A stretch of DNA of 64,000 nucleotides, from NCBI GenBank assembly GCA_027943245.1, contig JANDJZ010001758.1, forward strand, positions 1 through 64,000, given 5' to 3'. This DNA is from Acanthamoeba sp. SK_2022b. Lineage: Eukaryota > Discosea > Longamoebia > Acanthamoebidae. The stretch's first letter is position 1; each line of letters opens with the position of its first letter. Below, piece by piece: positions 59,307 to 64,000 of this stretch. Made by a program: the position numbers and the translations under genes. The notes beneath the pieces were generated by a model. The model was not told the origin of the DNA. It made no database searches and worked only from the letters and a program-made list of their open reading frames with translations.

Positions 59307-60089
59307 ATGCGCAATGTCCGCATTGATGACATCGACCACGTAACGCGCGCGGTGATCGCCATCGGCACCGACTACCCACCGGGGCATCTGTTGCCGATGC
59401 ACAGCCACCGGCGCGCGCAGTTGCTGTACGGCGCCACCGGCGTCATGCACGTTTTCACCCAGCAAGGCAATTGGGTCGTCCCGCCGCAGCACGCGGTGTG
59501 GCTGCCGCCGCAGATGCCGCACGCGGTGAGGATGGTCGGCGTCACCACCCGCAGCCTGTACCTCGAACCCGGCGCGTTGCCCGCCGAACGGCCGCAGGTC
59601 TGCCAGGTGGTCAGCGTCACTCCGCTGATGCGTCAGCTGTTGATGGCGGCGGTGGATATGCCGCTGGAGTATGAACAAGAGGGGCGCGACGGAGCGCTGG
59701 CGACGCTGCTGCTGCATGAGCTGGCTAGGCTGCAGCCTTTGCCGTTGCACATCCCGCTGCCCGCCGATCCTCGGCTGGGCGAGCTGTGCCACGCCTTTTT
59801 GCAGCACCCCGATGCCCACGACTCCGCGCAGCGGTGGGCGCCTCGCCTGTACATGAGCATTCGCACCTTCAGCCGCTTCTTTCGCGCACAGACCGGCCTG
59901 CCGTTTTCGCAATGGCGCCAGCGCGCCTGCGTGGTGCTGGCGTTGGCGCTGCTGGCCGAAGGGCGCAGCGTGACGCAGGTGGCGATGGAGATGGGATATG
60001 ACAGCAGCGCGGCGTTTTCAACCATGTTTCGCCGCGTGCTGGGGCAGGCGCCCTCCTCCTATCTGACGGAAGACGGGCGCGACGGTTGA
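59307..60089 (+). CDS. AraC-family transcriptional regulator
   Basis: 260 residues. N-terminal cupin sensing domain (about 10-120, with HSHRRAQLLYGATGVMHVFT and WLPPQMPHAV) and C-terminal double helix-turn-helix (about 165-255, MSIRTFSRFFRAQTGLPFSQW and SVTQVAMEMGYDSSAAFSTMF). The arrangement resembles the NimR/YeaM-type subgroup, which controls a neighbouring exporter. Divergent from the three-gene cassette, so it is the likely regulator. ATG at 59307 preceded by AGAGGA; a longer in-frame start at 59244 is less likely. Confidence 0.88.
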   Translation: MRNVRIDDIDHVTRAVIAIGTDYPPGHLLPMHSHRRAQLLYGATGVMHVFTQQGNWVVPPQHAVWLPPQMPHAVRMVGVTTRSLYLEPGALPAERPQVCQVVSVTPLMRQLLMAAVDMPLEYEQEGRDGALATLLLHELARLQPLPLHIPLPADPRLGELCHAFLQHPDAHDSAQRWAPRLYMSIRTFSRFFRAQTGLPFSQWRQRACVVLALALLAEGRSVTQVAMEMGYDSSAAFSTMFRRVLGQAPSSYLTEDGRDG

Positions 60090-60093
60090 CGGG

Positions 60094-60480
60094 TTAGCGG
60101 AATTTCTTGTGGTTGGCGTCGCGGGTCTGTTTGAACCCCTGCGCCAGCTGCTTCGCTTCGGCGACTTTGCCCTGGTTGGCCAGCGCCAGCGCCTGATCGA
60201 TCTGGCCGATCAGGGTATCCAGCCCGTGGCGGAAATCTTTCATTTCCGGACTGTCGGCGGCTTTGTCCTCCAGCTTCGGCGGAGTGCCCTGTTTGGCGTC
60301 CTGCGCGGCGGCGCGCATGTTTTGCAGGCTCTGTTTAAGGGTAGCGGCGGAATCGGTATTCAGCACCGTTTTATAGTTTTCCGCCAGGGTGTCCATATCG
60401 TCGCCCAGATCGGCGGCGGCCGCCAGCGAACTGGCCGCCAGCAGCGTCAACGCCGCCAACGCTTTCAGGGTATTCTGCAT
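60094..60480 (-). CDS. cybC: Soluble cytochrome b562
   Basis: 128-residue periplasmic four-helix-bundle heme protein. Signal peptide to about residue 22 (ASSLAAA|ADLGDD). The heme ligands are conserved: the Met of LGDDMDTL (mature residue 7) and the His of RDANHKKFR near the C-terminus. No CXXCH motif, so heme is held non-covalently as in E. coli b562. The middle block TPPKLEDKAADSPEMKDFRHG is nearly identical to E. coli. Physiological partner unknown. It follows pmbA, as in E. coli. Confidence 0.95.
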   Translation of the reverse strand: MQNTLKALAALTLLAASSLAAAADLGDDMDTLAENYKTVLNTDSAATLKQSLQNMRAAAQDAKQGTPPKLEDKAADSPEMKDFRHGLDTLIGQIDQALALANQGKVAEAKQLAQGFKQTRDANHKKFR

Positions 60481-60618
60481 GTTTGCTCACCTTCCAGTTA
60501 TTGTTTTAATAAACCCACCGTTACCATAGGCAAGGCCGGGCAAAACCGAAACCGGAGATTTGTAAGCAAGGTTGAGGCGGGATAACGCGCAGCCGGCAGG
60601 CACCGGCCGCGCAGAGGA

Positions 60619-61959
60619 TCACTGACCGGCGATCTTCATTTCCGGCAGCAGCACCGAACCGCACTGGATATTGCTGCGGGTTTCGATATCGCTGCCGACG
60701 CTGACGATATTGCGCAGCATGTCTTTCAGGTTGCCGGCGATGGTGATCTCGCTGACCGGGTATTGGATCTCGCCGTTTTCGACCCAGAAACCGGCGGCGC
60801 CGCGCGAGTAATCGCCGGTAACGCCGCTGACGCCCTGGCCCATCAGCTCGGTCACCACCAGGCCGGTGCCAAGCTGTTTCAACATGCCGGCAAAGTCCGC
60901 GCCCTGCCCGGCAATGCGCCAGTTATGGATGCCGCCGGCATGACCGGTGCTGTGCAGGCCCAGCTTGCGCGCCGAGTAGCTGGTCATCAGCCAGGTTTGC
61001 AGCACGCCGTCCTTGACGATATCGCGCCGCTGGGTGCGCACGCCCTCGCTGTCGAACGGCGTCGACGCCAGCCCTTTCAGCAGGTGCGGATGCTCCTCGA
61101 CGGTCAGCCACGCCGGCAGGATCTGTTTGCCGAGCGAGTCCAGCAGGAAGGTCGATTTGCGGTAAACGCTGCTGCCGCTGATGGCGCCCACCAGATGGCC
61201 GAACAGCCCGGTGGCCACCTCGGAGGCGAACAGCACCGGCGCCTTCATGGTCGACAGTTTGCGCGGCGCGAGGCGCGCCAGCGTGCGACGGGCGCACTCT
61301 TGCCCCACCCACTCGGGGCTGTGCAGATCGCTCATCGCACGGCCGATGGTGTAAGCGTAATCTCGTTCCATATCGCCGTCCTGCTCAGCAATGACGCAGC
61401 TGGACAGCGAATGGCGGCTGGAACAGTAGCTTTGCAGCATGCCGTGGCTGTTGCCGAACACCTTGATGCCGTAGTGGCTGTTGAAGCTGCCGCCTTCGGT
61501 GTTGGTGATGCGCTTGTCCGCCGCCAGCGAAGCCTGCTCGGCGCGCGCCGCCAGCTCGATGCCGCGCTCGGCGTCCAGTTCGATCGGGTGGAACAGATCG
61601 AGATCCGGCGCCTCGAACGCCAGCAGATCTTTCTCCGCCGGGCCGGCGCAGGGATCTTCAGAGGTGTAGCGCGCGATATCCAACGCCGCCTGCACGGTGC
61701 GGGCGATGGCGTCCGGGCTGAGATCGGTAGAAGAGGCGCTGCCTTTGCGCTGACGGTGATACACGGTAATGCCCAGCGCGCCATCGCTGTTGAACTCGAC
61801 GTTTTCCACCTCGCCGAAGCGGGTACTGACGCTGATGCCGGTCGATTTGGTGACCGCGACTTCCGCCGCGTCGGAACCGGCGCGGGCCAGCTCCAGCGCC
61901 TGAGAAACGGCCTGTTCCAGCGCCTTGCGCTGTTCTGCAACTTGAGTGACTACTTTCAT
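60619..61959 (-). CDS. pmbA: TldE (PmbA), subunit of the TldD/TldE metalloprotease
   Basis: 446-residue PmbA/TldE protein. With TldD it forms a heterodimeric protease that trims leader peptides, including microcin B17 and CcdA. Family landmarks are [39 protein letters not shown] and the C-terminal [20 protein letters not shown]. The metal-binding HExxH is in TldD, not here, consistent with the known pair. Start 61959 ([10 protein letters not shown]) matches the family; the longer frame to 62124 does not. Confidence 0.96.
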   Translation of the reverse strand: MKVVTQVAEQRKALEQAVSQALELARAGSDAAEVAVTKSTGISVSTRFGEVENVEFNSDGALGITVYHRQRKGSASSTDLSPDAIARTVQAALDIARYTSEDPCAGPAEKDLLAFEAPDLDLFHPIELDAERGIELAARAEQASLAADKRITNTEGGSFNSHYGIKVFGNSHGMLQSYCSSRHSLSSCVIAEQDGDMERDYAYTIGRAMSDLHSPEWVGQECARRTLARLAPRKLSTMKAPVLFASEVATGLFGHLVGAISGSSVYRKSTFLLDSLGKQILPAWLTVEEHPHLLKGLASTPFDSEGVRTQRRDIVKDGVLQTWLMTSYSARKLGLHSTGHAGGIHNWRIAGQGADFAGMLKQLGTGLVVTELMGQGVSGVTGDYSRGAAGFWVENGEIQYPVSEITIAGNLKDMLRNIVSVGSDIETRSNIQCGSVLLPEMKIAGQ

Positions 61960-62134
61960 CAATCTGCCATAATTAATCAGAAAATCGTTGAGAAAAGTGC
62001 CGGAGCGGCGTAGTTGTGCACGCGGGGCGGCGCGCAAAAATCCTGAGATCTCTGCCGTTGAGTCTAACAGGAACCGCGTTGAATTTCGCATAAAGCCGAA
62101 CGGCAAAGCCGGGATAACATGCAAAAGCCGCGCA

Positions 62135-62473
62135 TTACTCGACGATCAGTTTTACCGACTTGCCGATATTCGCCATCATGTTGACCAACGCGTCCAGCGT
62201 GAACTTCTCGGTTTTCTGATTCACCACGTCGGACACGCGCGGCCGGGAAGTGTGCAGATAACGCGCCGCCTCCTCCTGGCGATAACCTTCTTCCTCAATC
62301 CACGCGCTAATCTCACCCATCAGCTGTTTTTTCAGTGCGATAAGCTGCGCAATTTCCGCATTGGACTGCGCTTGCAATTGCCGAGCCTCGTCGGCGGAAA
62401 ATCCCAGATCCGCAAACACATTGCCGCCTGCGGGCGTAACGTGGCGTGAACCGGTATCAATCGGTTTGGTCAT
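62135..62473 (-). CDS. XRE-family antitoxin
   Basis: 112-residue protein of the HigA2/HTH_37 class: acidic linker, then a helix-turn-helix (about 65-105, [20 protein letters not shown] and [18 protein letters not shown]). Overlaps the toxin gene by 17 nt. It would bind the 22-bp palindrome upstream and neutralise the toxin. It sits between pmbA and darP, which are adjacent in E. coli. Confidence 0.85.
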   Translation of the reverse strand: MTKPIDTGSRHVTPAGGNVFADLGFSADEARQLQAQSNAEIAQLIALKKQLMGEISAWIEEEGYRQEEAARYLHTSRPRVSDVVNQKTEKFTLDALVNMMANIGKSVKLIVE

Positions 62474-62819
62474 GACCTTTACTCCGCTCATTAATAACCG
62501 CGTCATAACGCGCTTTGATTATCTGAATATCGTGGCGGCTGGTTTTCTCCGTCTTCTTCTGAAAGCTGTGCAAGACGTAGATCGCTTCGCTGAACTTTGC
62601 CACATAGACCACCCTGAACGCGCCGCCGGTGACATATAAACGGATTTCGATAACGCCGCTTCCGCAGCTGACCATCGGTTTCCAATTACCGGGTTCCAGA
62701 CCTCTTTGCACTTTACTCAGTTCAAATCCTGCCGCTTTTCGCGCATCGATTGGAAAGGCCAGCAAATCCGCTAACGATGAACCGCGCCAATCAATGGCTT
62801 TCTCGATGCCATCATCCAT
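62457..62819 (-). CDS. RelE/HigB-type (Gp49-like) toxin
   Basis: 120 residues of the phage-derived Gp49-like/HigB family: an N-terminal WRGSSLADLLAFPIDARKAAG helix region, core strands around EIRLYVTGGAFRVVYVAKF, and YVLHSFQKKTEKTSRHDI near the C-terminus, the usual signature of these mRNA interferases. Of two in-frame ATGs (62828, 62819) the second has the proper spacing from AAGGAG. The frame is intact. Toxin-first order as in higBA systems. Confidence 0.85.
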   Translation of the reverse strand: MDDGIEKAIDWRGSSLADLLAFPIDARKAAGFELSKVQRGLEPGNWKPMVSCGSGVIEIRLYVTGGAFRVVYVAKFSEAIYVLHSFQKKTEKTSRHDIQIIKARYDAVINERSKGHDQTD

Positions 62820-62833
62820 GAATACCATCTCCT

Positions 62834-62855
62834 TTTGTATAAAATTTTATACAAA
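62834..62855. promoter_or_regulatory. 22-bp perfect palindrome, toxin-antitoxin operator
   Basis: Arms TTTGTATAAAA and TTTTATACAAA meet without spacer, 15 bases upstream of the toxin start codon. TATAAAAT inside the palindrome also reads as a -10, so antitoxin binding would block transcription. Confidence 0.7.
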
Positions 62856-63009
62856 CATGATGATAAAAACAACAGCATGAATTCAGAGGACAGGTGCCAA
62901 GACATGATTGTGCCCCAGCGCGGCAGCTATACTCAGTTTGCTCAAGGCACGCAATTGGCGGGTTGCCGGACAACCTGTTAGGATTAGCCTCTTTTTAACG
63001 GAGCCTACC

Positions 63010-63558
63010 ATGAACAAACAGCCTGAAGACTGGCTCGACGATGTCCCGGAGAATGAAAACGAGGACGATGACGAGATTATCTGGGTCAGTAAAAGTGAGA
63101 TTAAACGTGATGCCGAAGCGCTGAAAGACCTGGGGGCCGAAATGGTCGATCTGGGCAAAAACGCGCTGGACCGCATTCCGTTGGACGAAGATCTGCGTGC
63201 CGCCATCGAGCTGGCGCAAAAGATCAAGAAAGAGGGCCGTCGCCGTCAGCTGCAGCTGATCGGCAAGATGCTGCGCGCCCGCGATATCGAGCCGATCCAG
63301 ACCGCGCTCGACAAGCTGAAAAACCGCCACAACCAGCAGGTTTCGCTGTTCCATAAACTGGAAGCGCTGCGCGACCGCCTGGTGGAAGAAGGCGATGACG
63401 TCATTCCGTCGATCCTGGATCTGTATCCGGCCGCCGATCGCCAACAGCTGCGTTCACTGGTGCGCAACGCGCAGAAAGAGAAGGCTGCCAACAAGCCGCC
63501 TAAGGCTTACCGCCAGATCTTCCAATACCTGCGCGAGCTGGCCGAAGCGGCCGACTAA
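63010..63558 (+). CDS. darP: DarP (YjgA), 50S subunit assembly factor
   Basis: 182-residue helical protein of the DUF615/YjgA family that associates with late 50S precursors and helps large-subunit maturation. The acidic N-terminus ([25 protein letters not shown] region) and basic helical body with [16 protein letters not shown] are diagnostic. The start 63010 has an ACGGAG RBS; upstream in-frame ATG at 62908 adds unrelated sequence. Confidence 0.95.
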   Translation: MNKQPEDWLDDVPENENEDDDEIIWVSKSEIKRDAEALKDLGAEMVDLGKNALDRIPLDEDLRAAIELAQKIKKEGRRRQLQLIGKMLRARDIEPIQTALDKLKNRHNQQVSLFHKLEALRDRLVEEGDDVIPSILDLYPAADRQQLRSLVRNAQKEKAANKPPKAYRQIFQYLRELAEAAD

Positions 63559-63588
63559 GCGCCGCCGCCATCCCGGGATGAAGCCGTT

Positions 63589-63888
63589 TCATCCCCGGTG
63601 ATGGGCCGGCTCGCCGCTGCTTTCGCGGATATTGAAGCGCAGGCTGCCTTCCAGCTCTTCTTCCGCCTCTTCAAACAGCAGAATGATCGCGCCGAAACGA
63701 CGCTTGCTGCGGGCATTCAGGTGAGTGAACTCGATTTCCACCGGCAGGCCGATATCGCCGGTCACCACGTCCCACAGCGCGTCGAGGTTGGCGCCAAACC
63801 CCTCGTCCAGCGCAAACTTGCGCGCGAAATCGCGGTAGAAGGCCGGCACATCCTGGATCTGTTCAAAATCAAACTCTACTTTTGCCAT
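63589..63888 (-). CDS. Barstar-family ribonuclease inhibitor
   Basis: 99-residue barstar-fold protein (YhcO-like): VEFDFEQIQDVPAFYRDFAR, then GFGANLDALWDVVTGDIGLPVEIEF, where barstar's RNase-binding helix and loop carry Asp and Glu side chains (N-L-D-A-L-W-D). It ends with an acidic tail. It lies 5 nt after the ribonuclease gene stop on the same strand, so toxin and inhibitor are made from one message. Start 63888. Confidence 0.9.
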   Translation of the reverse strand: MAKVEFDFEQIQDVPAFYRDFARKFALDEGFGANLDALWDVVTGDIGLPVEIEFTHLNARSKRRFGAIILLFEEAEEELEGSLRFNIRESSGEPAHHRG

Positions 63889-63893
63889 CAAAC

Positions 63894-64000
63894 TCACTCC
63901 ACACGAATGAAGTTTTTGTAATGGTCGCGCGTGACGAAGATCAGACCGTCGCTCGAATACAGCAGGCGATCGGCGCCGCGCCGGCCACACTGGTAATTGA
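63894..64000 (-). CDS. Barnase-like ribonuclease (C-terminal part)
   Basis: Only the last 34 codons are in the window; the gene enters from the right edge. The visible end contains ADRLLYSSDGLIFVTRDHYKNF, which matches the C-terminal strand region of microbial N1/barnase ribonucleases, including the catalytic His in DHY and the LxYSSD block. Secreted guanyl-preferring RNases of this type are inactive in the cell while bound by barstar. Whether a signal peptide is present cannot be seen. Confidence 0.85.
   Translation of the reverse strand, partial: NYQCGRRGADRLLYSSDGLIFVTRDHYKNFIRVE

Overview
The window is a G+C-rich enterobacterial chromosome segment. Gene content, protein sequences and order fit a Serratia-type genome (Serratia marcescens group is my best guess; this is inference from recognised proteins, not a database match). 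Most of it is conserved core chromosome, with several accessory blocks spliced in. No IS element, prophage, CRISPR array or tRNA gene was seen.

Layout: (1) 1-7.7 kb: the end of exuR, an orphan secreted protein, then the yqjA-mzrA-yqjCDEK-yqjFG stretch and the yhaJ/yhaK pair; YhaJ is the known activator of yqjF. (2) 7.7-14.1 kb: rnpB (RNase P RNA, minus strand) with a clear promoter, rsmI, and the envelope/replication series lpoA-yraN-diaA-dolP, followed by mtgA-elbB. (3) 14.2-18.7 kb: the sRNA ArcZ tail to tail with arcB, a class A-type acid phosphatase and yhcC. (4) 18.7-25.3 kb: gltBD (glutamate synthase) behind a 690-bp regulatory region with a strong RNA-like fold. (5) 25.5-32 kb: an orphan periplasmic protein, sspBA, zapE, zapG, degQ, degS. 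(6) 32-45.2 kb: the outer-membrane biogenesis block: murA, ibaG, mlaFEDCB (phospholipid transport), then yrbG-kdsD-kdsC-lptCAB (Kdo synthesis and LPS transport) and rpoN-hpf-ptsN-rapZ-ptsO (sigma-54 and nitrogen PTS).

(7) 45.4-55.0 kb is the main accessory region: a higBA toxin-antitoxin pair, then a ten-gene minus-strand cluster. It contains a stand-alone PRD protein, an SFCGS-type glycine-rich protein, DUF4312-, DUF4311- and DUF4310-type proteins (two polytopic membrane proteins and two small soluble ones), a metal-dependent amidohydrolase, a DgaE-type PLP ammonia-lyase, a KDGP-type aldolase, an exported lactonase-like beta-propeller and a PTS-responsive HTH-PRD-EIIB-EIIA regulator. The enzymes spell out deacylation, then ammonia elimination, then aldol cleavage of an amino-sugar-acid-like compound. 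The four DUF/SFCGS proteins look like an uncharacterised uptake system. This is the best candidate for an undescribed system.

(8) 55.4-60.1 kb: rnk behind an attenuator-like leader, and a second accessory cassette (FAD/NAD(P)-binding oxidoreductase, Fmt/ArnA-type formyltransferase, TauE/SafE permease) divergent from an AraC-family regulator. (9) 60.1-64 kb: cytochrome b562, pmbA (tldE), a toxin-antitoxin pair inserted between pmbA and darP (yjgA) under a perfect 22-bp palindrome, darP, and a barstar-like inhibitor next to the end of a barnase-like ribonuclease cut by the window edge.
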